A stretch of 64,000 nucleotides of DNA from Lumbricus terrestris (lineage: Eukaryota; Annelida; Clitellata; Crassiclitellata; Lumbricidae): NCBI GenBank assembly GCA_949752735.1, contig OX457052.1:35727280-35791279 (forward strand), in the 5' to 3' direction. Below, in pieces: positions 1-11,542 of the stretch (positions within the stretch are counted from its first letter, which is position 1; each line of letters begins with the position of its first letter). A program made the translations under genes and the position numbers. The notes beneath the pieces were generated by a model, which worked only from the letters and a program-made list of their open reading frames with translations, searched no databases and was not told the DNA's origin.

Positions 1-1
1 T

Positions 2-58
2 TTGTTGCATGTGATAGCAAATGTCGTTATTATAATGATTATTGAAATAATAGCTAGG

Positions 59-90
<32 letters not shown>

Positions 91-754
91 GATGACTATG
101 ATTACGATGATGATCATCATAACCATGATGATTATGATGACTATTTCCCTCACTATTTCATCAGAGATGATTATAAATACTTACGAGTTAGTGAGTAAAA
201 TTATGTTCAAAACTGTGCAACGGTCTGTATTAGAAGATGAAGCAACAACAGCAATGACAACAACAATAACAACTACGACAGCAACAGCTACTATTACACT
301 CACAATAACAAAACAACAACAGCTATTACTACCACCAATAATTATGGCAACACTATTACTGCCGCTATTATTGTCGCCGACGCAACAACCACCATCACCA
401 CCACACCACCCACACCAACACCAACACGATTATCACCACCACCTCAAACACCATCATACCCACCACCACCATCACCACCACCAACACCAACACGATCATC
501 ACCACCACCACCCAACCACCGTCACCACCGCCACCGCCATCATTAACAACAACACCACCATCACCACCACCACCACCACCACCACCACCACCACCACCAC
601 CACCACCACCACCACCACCACCACCACCACAACAACGACTACAAATGCTACTACTATTACTTCATCTACTATACTACTACTACTGCTTCTACTATCACTA
701 TCACCACTAGCACCACCACGATGGGCATTGTCATCAAAGTTTAGCCAAGTATAA
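2..754. repeat. Trinucleotide-rich block, (ATG)n then (CAC)n
   Basis: An ATG/ATC-rich stretch (about 58-135) passes into ACA/ACC/CAC-rich DNA, with a nearly pure (CAC)n run at about 562-630. The long open frame across it encodes only Met, Ile, Thr and His runs. That is what a stop-free trinucleotide repeat gives, so I do not call a gene. Confidence 0.9.
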
Positions 755-1080
755 TATAGTAATGTACTGTAGGCCTAACAGCATGTGATGATTGTGGTGT
801 ATATAATTATTGTCCATTGTAGAATTATGTGACCATTGATCTTACTTGTGTACATAGACGGCTGATTGGTCGATGACGTGTCGTCTTGGTTCGATCTCTC
901 CTTGCTCAATGCGCAGATTGGCTCGAAGAGTCCTACTCAGACCTCGAGCATCCTTGCTTCCGGTTCTGTCGAGGGCGGAACAGAGCCTCGGCAAACTCTG
1001 AGCGCTGTTCTGATCGACGATCGACTGAATCACCACCGACATCTTCTCGTCGTTCGTCTTTGACTTCTATAGCGGCATTT
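755..1080. other. Non-repetitive spacer, nothing recognised
   Basis: Mixed-composition DNA between two simple repeats. Short overlapping frames exist on both strands but show no recognisable protein motif. A TAGGCCTA-type word occurs near 770. Confidence 0.5.
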
Positions 1081-1257
1081 AGATACAATACAATACAGTA
1101 CAATACAATACAATGCAATACAATACAATACAATACAATACAATGCAATGCAATACAATGCAATGCAATACAATACAATACAATGCAATGCAATACAATA
1201 CAATGCAATACAATAAATACAATACAATACAATGCAATACAATAAAATACAATACAA
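1081..1257. repeat. Pentanucleotide microsatellite (AATAC)n/(AATGC)n
   Basis: About 35 tandem copies of a 5-bp unit alternating AATAC and AATGC. Weaker copies of the same unit occur at about 4090-4230 and 52670-52830. Open frames through it encode Tyr/Ile/Gln or Cys/Ile/Val repeats and are artefacts. Confidence 0.95.
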
Positions 1258-2498
1258 CTTAGATTTACGCGGAGTCTCGAACGAGCTATCATCATCATCA
1301 TCGTCGTCGTCATCGTCATCGTTATTATCATCGTCGTCGTCATAATCTTCATAATCGTTATCATCATAATCAGCAGCAGCAACAAGGTAGCCTACATGTA
1401 GGCATTACTAGGCAACCTGATGGTTAATTAATGTACAATGTCATGTATAATATTGTCATCTCAAGTGTTCGGTCTTCGGTAGAAGGCAGATTGACGACGG
1501 CAGGCGAAGGAAAGGTGTGCAGGACATCTTCCCGGGACATTTTCCCGCCGGTCATAGTCTCCGGACAGTGACCTCCGGAAGTTTCTCCCCCCCCCCCCCC
1601 AAATAGACATGTCCCTCCCCTATATAGACCAAGTCCATCAAGAGTGTATCCATAACGGTCTTTCTACAATCTATGTTGTGACCGAGTCCTGAGAGCGTTT
1701 CCTCGTTTCATTTACCGGTGTCACGAAATAGAGTATCCCCGTATTAATTGTATCCCCCAAATAAAAAAAGTCGAAAAACCGCTTCCGCGTGTATATTTTT
1801 TGCAAATTAATTTTCATATGCTTTGTTTTGAACAATGACACTAACAGGTATGTTTATTCCTACTAGATAATTTATTTTGCCCTGTTTCTAGAGCACTTAA
1901 AACATTTAAAACACTTAAGAACACTTCGAGTCACTAAATAAATTCGAGTTGCCTTTATCTGGGCATTGCTTAGAACACTTAAAACAATTAGTCACTTTCA
2001 ATTTTGATTACAGCATAATTTTATTATTATGCGCATTTTTCAAAAAAGGGGATAGAATGGTTTATCCACCGGATAGCATAGACCGGTTAATTCCATCCGG
2101 GAATAGATTAATTCATCCCCCCGGATAGCTTTCAGGGGGATACTCCGTTTCGTGTCACCGGCATAACTACGATATCGGAAAACGAATTTGAGGCTTAAGT
2201 ATAGATGAATTAATTGCAATGCAGGCCTATTATAGTTATATTTTGATCGATGTCGTCAAGGCATCCGTTTTGTAACATGACGTCCGAATAGCTGTAGCCT
2301 ATAATTACATGTAGCTAAGACTCTTGGATCAATATCAGGCTATGCAGTGTATAATTACCACCTCAATTATTGTCCCTGTGTGTAAGAATCTTAAAATAAA
2401 CAATCATGGCACCAATGTTCTATCCAGACAATCGGTTTCTAACGCCACGTGCGGCCATTGTTTATTTTATACGTAATTGAATCACGCGATTGATTTCT
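1258..2498. other. Spacer with TCATCG repeat, poly-C and GGACA/TCCC-rich patch
   Basis: Contains a short (ATC/GTC)n run (about 1287-1375). A patch rich in GGACA and TCCCGG words at 1525-1610 includes a C run. The rest is AT-rich single-copy-looking sequence, and 2050-2150 has several 'GGATAG' and 'TTAATTC' echoes. No coding sequence is supported. The GGACA/TCC words resemble the minisatellite motifs at 19.7 and 22.2 kb. Confidence 0.45.
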
Positions 2499-2692
2499 TG
2501 TATTAACGATTACTGCTTCATGTATTAACGATTACTGTTTCATGTATTAACGATTACTGTGTCATGTATTAACGAATACTGTGTCATGTATTAACGATTA
2601 CTGTGTCATGTACTAACGATTACTGTGTCATGTATTAACGATTACTGTGTCGTGTATTAACGATTACTGTGTCATGTATTAACGATTACCGT
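2499..2692. repeat. 22-bp tandem repeat, 9 copies
   Basis: Nine consecutive copies of a unit beginning TGTATTAACGATTACTG, spaced exactly 22 bp, with one to three substitutions per copy. Confidence 0.95.
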
Positions 2693-2938
2693 ACTGTGTT
2701 ATCGTTTACCTCAAAGACTCGTTCTTAAACATTATAACGTGAGATAACGTACAGAGGTGGAATTGTCTGAAGAGTAATTGTCCGAATAAAAATCAGGGGC
2801 GGGAGGGGAACATCCGGGTTCATTGTGCGGGGAAGTAATTATGTCCGGGAAATGTCCGCTTCCCGAAGTAGATGTACCGCTCAGTTAAGCTACCTCTGAT
2901 TCAACTGTTGGCATATGCGGGAGATTATTATCTGTAAT

Positions 2939-3043
2939 TTAAATGTTCTTCGCTCTTATAGCATTTGCTGAAAACGTTTTGAAGGTGTGAAAGAGTACCT
3001 TGACAAATTTATCATCATTAGCGTCCACACATGTATACGCAGA
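2939..3043 (-). CDS. Predicted 3' coding exon, CARD/death-fold-like domain, second half (copy A)
   Basis: Read on the minus strand, a pyrimidine-rich acceptor ending TTCTTTCAG at 3044 precedes an open 34-codon stretch with a stop at 2939-2941. It starts in phase 0, matching the phase-0 donor of the exon at 3204-3343. The joined peptide has the spacing of helices 2-4 of CARD-type domains: a leucine-rich helix, a 'STGLI(S/T)' turn, then a DDKFVKVL helix. An alternative donor (AAGGTACTC, about 2998) could end the exon early. The copy B duplication ends exactly at this acceptor, so this exon has no partner there. The family call rests on pattern only, with no profile search. Expression is unknown. 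Confidence 0.4.
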   Translation of the reverse strand, partial: SAYTCVDANDDKFVKVLFHTFKTFSANAIRAKNI

Positions 3044-3203
3044 CTGAAAGAAGTATATTTTATACTGAGATAACCGTATGAGCAGTAATAATATTTGGAT
3101 GAGATAAATGATGTAATTCCTTAATGATTCAACCATAATTGGTTGCTGTTGTTCTTGAATAATTGAATTATATACTGAAGTAATTCTATTCTAATAATCT
3201 GAC

Positions 3204-3343
3204 CTGTGCTAGTGTTAGTTGCTTTGCGCTGATGAGACCAGTTGACTGAAGATCGCGAATGAATTCGTCAGTCATAAAAACATCACTCGACAACTGAGTC
3301 TTAAACTTCTTCAGTACAGACATCTCCTCCTTTGTCATCATCT
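3204..3343 (-). CDS. Predicted coding exon with start codon, CARD/death-fold-like domain, first half (copy A)
   Basis: A minus-strand exon lies between an acceptor ending TTTGTGTAG (3344) and a donor CAG/GTCAG (3201-3203). From the ATG at 3341 it encodes 46 residues, beginning [20 protein letters not shown] and ending LTLAQ. Its copy B partner at 51486-51623 has the same length. The differences visible between the two are mostly third-position or conservative (Thr/Ser swaps), which supports past coding constraint. The amphipathic leucine pattern followed by 'LQSTGLI' resembles the start of a CARD. In animals such domains recruit partners in apoptosis or innate immunity, but partner and role cannot be told here. 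It could instead be an unknown helical exon. Confidence 0.45.
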
Positions 3344-3401
3344 CTACACAAATAAACAAATACCACCGTCATGCTTACTACGCAAGAACACATAACATCA
3401 C

Positions 3402-3403
<2 letters not shown>

Positions 3404-3452
<49 letters not shown>

Positions 3453-3523
3453 TTATAAGCATTCACATACAAAATATAAACACACACATATATATATATG
3501 CATATATACATTATATACGTATA

Positions 3524-3561
<38 letters not shown>
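3404..3561. repeat. (TA)n microsatellite, two runs
   Basis: Two (TA)n tracts (about 3404-3451 and 3531-3561) are separated by TA/CA-rich sequence. The shorter equivalent in copy B is near 51680-51795. Confidence 0.9.
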
Positions 3562-3565
<4 letters not shown>

Positions 3566-3888
3566 TGTGTATTTATGTGGGCCTAATATATAGCTATAGG
3601 CCTACGTTATGTAATAGACATGCACAAGTGTGCGTCGTAGATACCGGTAATAGGCCTCTCTTAGAATTATTGCGTAGGCCTATCATAATGCTTCGCATAT
3701 TTACTTCATAAAAGGTTGTGTTTGCTTTTTATTGGTGTATGCAAACTTTGTAAAGGCATGTGAATAATTAGGCCAAATAGTACAATGTCGTGCAGGTGTT
3801 TTATACATGTATGTCCTCTAATTGATGGTGGAGAACTTAGGCGACGTCATCTGTGAAAAGACGTCATGACAAGCGCAGATCGAGGACC

Positions 3889-3890
3889 TC

Positions 3891-3938
<48 letters not shown>
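3889..3938. repeat. (CTGT)n microsatellite
   Basis: About 12 copies of CTGT/TGTC. The copy B equivalent near 52492-52515 has about half as many. Confidence 0.9.
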
Positions 3939-4084
3939 CATATGTCCGTGTCCGTATGTCTGTGTCCGTGCGTCTGTTGAGAAGTGCATGCAAGATCGTC
4001 ATAATATTATTATGTAGAACACATTCAGCACTGATGGCACGAACTGCATGTTCTACATATATCGGGATGCGCTCAAGGTTCTGA

Positions 4085-4235
4085 AGCAGCGCAATATAAT
4101 TCAATTCAATGCAATACAGTGCAATACAATACAATACAGTGCAGTACAACGCAATGCAACTATTGCAATCCAATGCTATGCAACGCAATTAAATAAAACA
4201 TGCATGCAGTAAAACACAATACAATACAATACAAA
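4085..4235. repeat. Degenerate (AATAC)n tract
   Basis: Interrupted AATAC/AATGC/AGTGC units, conserved in copy B at about 52665-52825. Confidence 0.8.
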
Positions 4236-4489
4236 TATATTGAGTATACAGGGCAAAGCCATATTTTATTATTTGCCCTCCTCCTAAGGTTCGAAATTGC
4301 ACAAACGACCATAAAACAGAGGACATGAGTTATACTTGAAATCCATGAAATTATGCAAAGAATGAGCGAATAGAGACGAAAATGACATTCCACTTAAACT
4401 AGGCCTGAGACAGCCACGGATTTTAAAGTGCTACCCACTTCAATTTCACAGCATCGGCGCATGAGCAGAAAAATCGAAACCAAATTTCT

Positions 4490-4572
4490 CCCTGACGTGA
4501 ACTTGAATCCCCCCAATCCCTCAACTAGCAGCTGCCATCACACCGCTAACCACTGCACCATCTAGCGCCCCA
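4490..4572 (-). repeat. tRNA-like SINE head
   Basis: On the minus strand the sequence reads GATGGTGCAGTGGTTAGCGG and continues to GGATTCAAGTTC. These are good matches to RNA polymerase III A-box and B-box regions of tRNA-derived SINEs. In the copy B partner (53068-53148) the B box reads GGGTTCAAGTTC. The 3' limit is unclear. Confidence 0.55.
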
Positions 4573-4730
4573 TGTATATACAACTGAGTCTTGTTGCTGC
4601 TTGGTGACACTGTGTTGACATATCAAGGATGATTAGTAATAGTATCACCCTCCTCCGTTTGCAGTCTTTTGACGGGCACTGCAAAAGTACAATCAGTGAC
4701 GGAGTTGTATACAACCGAGTAAACACTTAC

Positions 4731-4812
4731 TTTGTCTTGTAACTTCGGATTCCGTTTCTAAATAACTCCAACTTGTCCAGCTCTCTATAGAAAACCAGCG
4801 CTACAGCAATTC
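4731..4812 (-). CDS. Predicted 82-bp internal exon (copy A)
   Basis: On the minus strand an acceptor ending TTTTTACACAG (4813) and a consensus donor GTAAGT (4725-4730) bound 82 bp with one open frame of 26 whole codons, including RELDKLELFRNGIRSYKT. The same splice signals exist in copy B (53305-53384), but B lacks 2 bp, which puts a stop in that frame. The phase does not join directly to the exon at 3204-3343, so other exons or a different transcript would be needed. No family is recognised. Confidence 0.3.
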
Positions 4813-4972
4813 CTGTGTAAAAACAAGTGCGTTCTGTAGTGTATTCCCCGGTCAATGTGTGTTGTGTAACCAACGACACTCGTAGAATTCCCGACTAAGG
4901 CTAATGCCCTTTACAATAATATTATCAAGACTCCATGCAGCGTCGTACGATAAAGTAACGTCCTGTGGCATG

Positions 4973-4985
4973 CAGCAGCAGCAGC

Positions 4986-5020
<35 letters not shown>
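4973..5020. repeat. (CAG)n trinucleotide repeat
   Basis: About 14-15 CAG units with one CGG interruption. Copy B has a shorter CATCAG/CAG version (53545-53582). Confidence 0.9.
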
Positions 5021-5021
<1 letters not shown>

Positions 5022-5302
5022 TGATAAGCATGGCTTAGCTAGTCTCTCTCTCTCTACAGTCCTCATTCCCATCTAACCATGCACGTCTGCTGCAGGTTGC
5101 TGAAACAAGTTTAGACACGTGATGCTCAATGGCATTGTTATCCCGATACAATAATTAAATGTTCGCTCAACTACCCAACACAGAACTTCCGTCCGACTGT
5201 CTGTCTGCATAATAATATTATAATGTATACATGTATCTGTATTCAACAGCCTATATTATGTATGTGCGTGTGTATATGGGTATAATCTATAGGACATATA
5301 TG

Positions 5303-6147
<845 letters not shown>

Positions 6148-6447
6148 ATGTCCACAGTGCAATGGCAGCATTTTAAACTGTCATCTATAGCGCACCTACA
6201 AGCTCTCTACTCAGAGGCGTTCCCGACCACAGCGCGGACACGGCACGGAGTTTCACGCCGTAGCGCACGAGCAATTGCAAGAGAAGGACTTGCTCAATGT
6301 CAATTCACGACGGTTAGAGGTGCATTCAAACTCTGAACCGACCGGCATTTGCATATGCATCGAACTCACCACTACACCATCGTGCCACACAATATGCACG
6401 TATACATTGAAGAAGCGCTATATAAATGCCTGAAATGAATGAATGAA
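6148..6447 (-). repeat. tRNA-derived SINE-like element
   Basis: On the minus strand a tRNA-like head (GATGGTGTAGTGGTGAGTTC, then GGTTCAGAGTTTGAATGC) is followed by the body 'ATTGAGCAAGTCCTTCTC' and 'CGGGAACGCCTCTGAGTAG'. An AATG repeat lies beside it at 6437-6450. Related bodies are at 21990-22140, 47480-47580, 49335-49510, 54610-54880 and 63690-63740. Confidence 0.65.
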
Positions 6448-6616
6448 TGCATAATAAATTGTATGTTTAGGTGCATGACCATCGCATACTTGACATCATC
6501 GATCCGTGTTTATTTTTCGTTGTCATGGTTGCGACGGGAAATAATAGCGGCGTCGGGAGGAGAGCGGAAGACGACAAACAAATCGCCATCGACAGATACT
6601 TCAGCTGAAGTAGCTA

Positions 6617-6870
6617 CACACACACACGCATGCACACGCAAGCACATTCACACGTACATGCATACGCATACACAAGCACACACAGACACACACACGCATA
6701 TGCACACACGCATATGCACACGCACACACATGCACGCTCACACACACATACACACACACACATACACACACATGCACACACACACACACACAAGCACAAG
6801 CACACATACACATGCATGCTCTCTCTTTCTGACACACACGCACACATGCACACTTACACATTGACTGACA
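6617..6870. repeat. CA-rich satellite-like tract
   Basis: Interrupted (CA)n with GCA and TGCA insertions. Open frames on both strands are low-complexity artefacts. Homologous to 55037-55470 in copy B. Confidence 0.95.
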
Positions 6871-7017
6871 GAGGAGATCACACCGCTGCAGAATGATCAC
6901 AATTCATAGTATAACGGAGGATTACAAGTTGTTACTCGAGTCGAATATTCAATTGTCGGAAGCCATGCAGGCAGTGGCGGCGCCAGGGGGGGGGGCTGGA
7001 GGGGGCTAAGCCCCCCC

Positions 7018-7600
7018 TAAATGCGGCTCAGCCCCCCAAAGCAAAATGCCGAAAATGTCTATAACGGCTTATTTCGTAATAAGAAAACTAGACAATGATC
7101 AATGGCATCGAAATCTACTTTGAGAATGAAGTTAGCGACTTCAATTCTTGGCCTCAGTCTATGAAAACGGGTGACAAGTTTGCACCTTTACCTTTTGACC
7201 ATACAACCGGACAGGGTTGTCGAAATTGTCGAAGAAACATCCTGGCTCTTAGACACCTCGTTTCAGTTTGAAACCCTTTTATAAGTATGAGACGTATAGA
7301 AATATCGAAATTGCCTAGTCCATCAAAAGGTGGTGCAAAGCTGTATTTTCTCTTGATTTTTCGCATATTTCACAAATTTAATCATCGTCACAAAAGAATG
7401 TTTAGGGTTTTCTCCCTCCTGCAATCAACTATATAAATAATCATAGCGTAGATGCTTGCGCCAGTGGCAGTGTCAGAAGGCTAGAGGTTATAACCTCTAA
7501 ATGCGGTTCAGCCCCCCAAAGCAAAAAGCAGAAAATATCCATAACGGCTTATTTCGTAAAAAGAAAGCTAGACAATGGTCAATTTCATCGAAATCAACTA
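7018..7600. repeat. Duplicated ~105-bp subterminal block
   Basis: 7018-7120 and 7497-7600 share 'CAGCCCCCCAAAGCAAAA' and 'ATAACGGCTTATTTCGTAA' in the same order. The first copy is part of the left end of the enclosing hAT-type element. Confidence 0.85.
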
Positions 7601-8286
7601 TATAATTTATTATATATAATATTCATATTCTATATAAATATATATATATATATATCAAGTTTTAAAGGTCATTTCAGTCATTGTATTGCAAATTCTACAC
7701 ATTTAGTGAACCAGTTTTGTTGCATTTAGTAGCTGCCCATTGTAAACCGTCTCTTCTTTATTGAATGGAAGCTGTCAGCCCTACCATAAGTGAGCTGAAC
7801 TATTTAGAGTACACTTACACCTCTGCAGTATGTAAAATTTTTAAAGTCTCCCATAGTAGTGTTGCATCTGTACTGCACATCATGCATGAAAATAATATTA
7901 TAGACTGCTGATTATCCAGAAGATTGCGTTTTATCCAGAAATGCATTTGACGCAACAATGTAGTTGTCAGATTTGCATCACGTTTCTCTTACACACTTCA
8001 GTTGTGTGCGCTTTTGTAATTTTCGGGATAATAATTATTATATTCTTGTTGTGTATACCACCAATGTCTGGGAATGTAGGCCTACGTTTGATATAATGGT
8101 CAACTAAGAAGTCCTAGTGCTATTAGCATATATATGTAAAACAGTTGTGTGCAGATAATTATAATTATAATTATAAAATAATTGTGTGCATATATCTAAC
8201 CATGCATATTTTTGTATTAAGGAAACTTTAACTGTTTTCTGTCGTTAGTAATATTCAGGCAGATAATTATAATAGTGTCCTGTGAA

Positions 8287-8845
8287 TGCTGTTGGACACC
8301 TTTATTGTGATTTATTTTTATTTGTGATTATTTAAATTGAATGTTCAGGGTAACGGCCTCTGTTGTCATAGACCCGGGTCAAATCGGTTCCATCCATTAT
8401 TGTGATGCCTTTTTTATTGTAAAATTTCTGAGTATTAATACTGTGTTGGACACCTTTATTGTGATAACTTGGAACTCGAGTCCGAGTCCGTGGTCGACTT
8501 TTTATACGATAAAACTGAATTGCACACCATTTTATTGTAAAATTTCTGAATATTAATGCTGTGTTGGACACTTTTATTGTGATAACTTGGAACTCGACTC
8601 CGTGTCCATGGTCGATTTTTATACGATAATACTGAATTGCACACCATTGTATTGTAAAATTTCTGAATATTAATACTGTGTTGAACACCTTTTATTGTGA
8701 CAACTTGGATCCCGAGACTGTGTCCATGGTTTACTTTTTATTCGATATTACTGAATTACACACCTTTGTTTTGTGGAATTTCTGAATATTAATGCGATAA
8801 TTGGTTGGACACCTCTTATTGCGATAACTTGGAACTCTAGTAAAC
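8287..8845. repeat. ~118-bp tandem array, about 4.5 copies
   Basis: Units begin TTGGACACCTTTATTGTGAT (8446, 8564, 8681, 8805) and contain AACTTGGAACTCGA and AAAATTTCTGAATATTAAT. Spacings are 118, 117 and 124 bp. A truncated echo lies at 9072. The array is inside the hAT-type element. Confidence 0.9.
8346..8393. repeat. Dispersed 48-bp conserved word, copy 1
   Basis: AGGGTAACGGCCTCTGTTGT and the following GTCAAATCGG recur at 17630-17678 and 18330-18378 with few changes. One plus-strand frame is open in all three and reads RVTASVVIDPGQIGS. The function is unknown. Confidence 0.7.
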
Positions 8846-9374
8846 GTGGTTTTTGAGTGCTTGTATATCGGTATATCAAAGACAATAGGGACTTTACATT
8901 ACCTCACTGTCTACACCTCATAGCTACTCGGGCTGCTATGTGCACACGCACTGTATATAATGCAATGCCTTTCGGCTCAGATGACTGACATTCGGGGTAT
9001 GGTACAGCGCTGGCACGGCAAAGACTTGACGCGGACGCGTTTGAGGACCTCCCATTCTCTTTTGCTACCTTAGTTGGACACCTTTGTTTATGATAATTCG
9101 GAACTTAATCTAGGTTTGCGGACGGATACACTAAAAATAAAAAACCTCAACAGTTGCTGACTTCGTTTAAATAACCCACTCAATCTCCAACTGCATCTTG
9201 CAATTGAATATTTATGTGGAGCGCGTTTGTGCCAGTGCACAATTTCTTGTAAAACCCTTCTCACGATTGCAATATGACCACCCTGGGAAGAAAATGTTCT
9301 AGGAGGGAGGAAGGCTTGGGGCTTCAGCCCCCCCCCCCCAAACCTGAAATCCTGGCGCCGCCACTGCATGCAGG

Positions 9375-10640
9375 GCGACCATCATGTCCTATAATTATAG
9401 TGCTCGGTTCACCAACGACATCTGTGACCTGTCGAATGGAAGGATGGGTCGACATCTGGGAGAGTAGCTTCTTTTAAGTAGAGTTGCTGCTGATTTTTAT
9501 TATTAAACTTCAACTCTGTTTTCAGTAGTATTGACTTCCATTTTAGGAGAACTCTAATAAACAAACTTATTTTTCAATGCTTTTCCACTCTTTATCGCTA
9601 TTTAGCATGAGCCATAATTGGTATATAATGGCTATTGTGAAATTATTATGTTTTTCAAATAAGTTCAGAATACTGTTGTCCTTTAGTCTGTCCGCTCTCT
9701 GCTAAATTGACCTGTGCATAATTTTGATACACATGCCTATCCTATAATAGTCTGCTCGAGACACCTCCAAAAAGGTAATACAATTTGCTATGAATAATAA
9801 AGGTTGCACCAATGCATTTATTATAGTGTATCATTAATTTTGTCAGTTTAACGTCAGTGTGTGATAAAATATCGTTGGCAACGCCCTCCTCCTTTATCTA
9901 GGCAGAGTGCAAAAACGTGTATATCGGAGTTTTGGATGGATCCAGATTTGATGAGGGCTTATGGCAACGGAGTCCGTTGTCCTCGAACAAAATTTGTTTG
10001 GCATAATACAGCTCTTTTTATCGGAGTTTTCAGGACGCTAATTAGAAAATTTAATATACTAAGATTTAACATCGTTCTAGAGGTGTCTACAGGCAAATAA
10101 TCATACGCAGAGATGATTATCCCTGATTTAATAAAAACGGCCATATTTTCAGGGTTATTTATTGCCAAATTTGTCATTTTATAAAAACTCTAATTATAAA
10201 CCAGCTTATTTTCAATCGTAATTGAAAACTCGGAACTTCTACAGCGCCCACAAAAGCTAAATCGCGGGAACCAGCCAATTCACAGGCGCTCAGTCAAAAC
10301 AAAGTTGATAGACAGGAGTCAAGATCGAGAGAGTCAGACAAGGAGCTGGATAGACGGCTATGGTGGATATTTAAAGCTGAAATGACGTACGTGGAAGAAT
10401 GGAAGTGGAAGAAACATGATTTGATGAGTGGAAAAGTAACGTCTTCAGTTTGGAGTGAATGACCTGTGTGGATAATTTATATCGATATACTCTTACTCAG
10501 CATACGTTTACACCTTTTCTTGCCATTCAACAAAAACTAATAATTATGGCTATTGCATATTTATTCTGTTTTGAAATGAGTTTCATATTTGTTCTCCCTC
10601 TATCTGTCCTCTCTGCTAAATGTTCCCGTGCGTAGGCCTC
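9375..10640. other. Right part of duplication A, non-coding, with AGACACCTC inverted words
   Basis: Matches 55585-56815. Contains inverted AGACACCTCC (9751) and AGAGGTGTCT (10078) words. The same motif recurs near 56866, 58812, 58917 and 59072, as if from the ends of a small DNA element. Open frames in A and B are not equivalently maintained. Confidence 0.5.
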
Positions 10641-10653
10641 TATATATATATAT

Positions 10654-10853
10654 NNNNNNNNNNNNNNNNNNNNNNNNNNNNNNNNNNNNNNNNNNNNNNN
10701 NNNNNNNNNNNNNNNNNNNNNNNNNNNNNNNNNNNNNNNNNNNNNNNNNNNNNNNNNNNNNNNNNNNNNNNNNNNNNNNNNNNNNNNNNNNNNNNNNNNN
10801 NNNNNNNNNNNNNNNNNNNNNNNNNNNNNNNNNNNNNNNNNNNNNNNNNNNNN
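10654..10853. other. Assembly gap, 200 N
   Basis: Exactly 200 ambiguous bases between a (TA)n run and a TGACGTC-rich repeat. A round number suggests a gap of nominal size. The right edge of duplication copy A lies in or at this gap. Confidence 0.98.
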
Positions 10854-11095
10854 TGACGTCGTCATTGACGTCATGAATGACGTCGTCAATCGTCAATGAC
10901 ATCAATAATAACGCCATCCATGAAGGCATGTACATGTATCCTCAATAAAGTCTTTAATCGTCAATGACGTCATTGACGTCATAAATCATCAATGGCGTCG
11001 TCATTGAAGTTTTCAATCCTCAATGACGTCATAAATGACCAACAATCCTCAATGACATCATCAATGACGTCTTCAATTGTCAATGTCGTCATTTG
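10854..11095. repeat. Degenerate TGACGTCA (CRE-like) repeat
   Basis: Repeated CAATGACGTC and CATGAATGACGTC words. At least four perfect TGACGTCA palindromes are visible (about 10865, 10963, 10972, 11022) plus many one-base variants such as TGACATCA and TGACGTCG. The repeat probably continues into the gap. Confidence 0.85.
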
Positions 11096-11542
11096 AACAC
11101 CATATATTCGCAAACTCATAAGTGAGGTATGCTATAATTCCAATTTGACATAAGCGATTTGCTCATCTGTGACAAAGTATTCCACTGGCAGATTCAATGT
11201 AACATTTAACGGGATCCCAATAACATGAATATTTAAGATTCTGGAACAATACCTCATGATTTCCAGCAGTTAATGAGGATTAGCTTCAGTATGAGTCCTC
11301 TCATGAATGAATATAAGCATTGGACCTTTGTATTCTTCGTAGATCTATTATCTGAAAAGTTGCGCACTTACAGTATGACACAAATCTCCTGTTTCAATAA
11401 ACTTCAATAATAATAATGATGATGACCACAATTAATTTTTCAGGACAGTTACACAGCACATATCGATACAAAGGCGCCACGATGAAAGTAAGTAGGCTAC
11501 ACAGTCAGATTCATGTGACGCACTCTGAAAGAGGCAGCCATA
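11096..11542. other. AT-rich spacer, nothing recognised
   Basis: No long open frame, no tandem repeat and no RNA-gene signature seen. Confidence 0.5.

Larger units (their letters stand above)
6972..9366. mobile_element. hAT-type non-autonomous element, 2395 bp
   Basis: Ends are inverted: CAGTGGCGGCGCCAGG at the left and CCTGGCGCCGCCACTG at the right. An exact 8-bp target duplication CATGCAGG lies at 6964-6971 and 9367-9374. Duplication copy B has one uninterrupted 'GCCATGCAAG' at the corresponding place (about 55577), so it is a natural empty site. No transposase frame is present. The core holds a duplicated ~100-bp block, a (TA)n run and a 118-bp tandem array. The same ends occur at 30805-30985 and 59862-61205. 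Confidence 0.9.
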
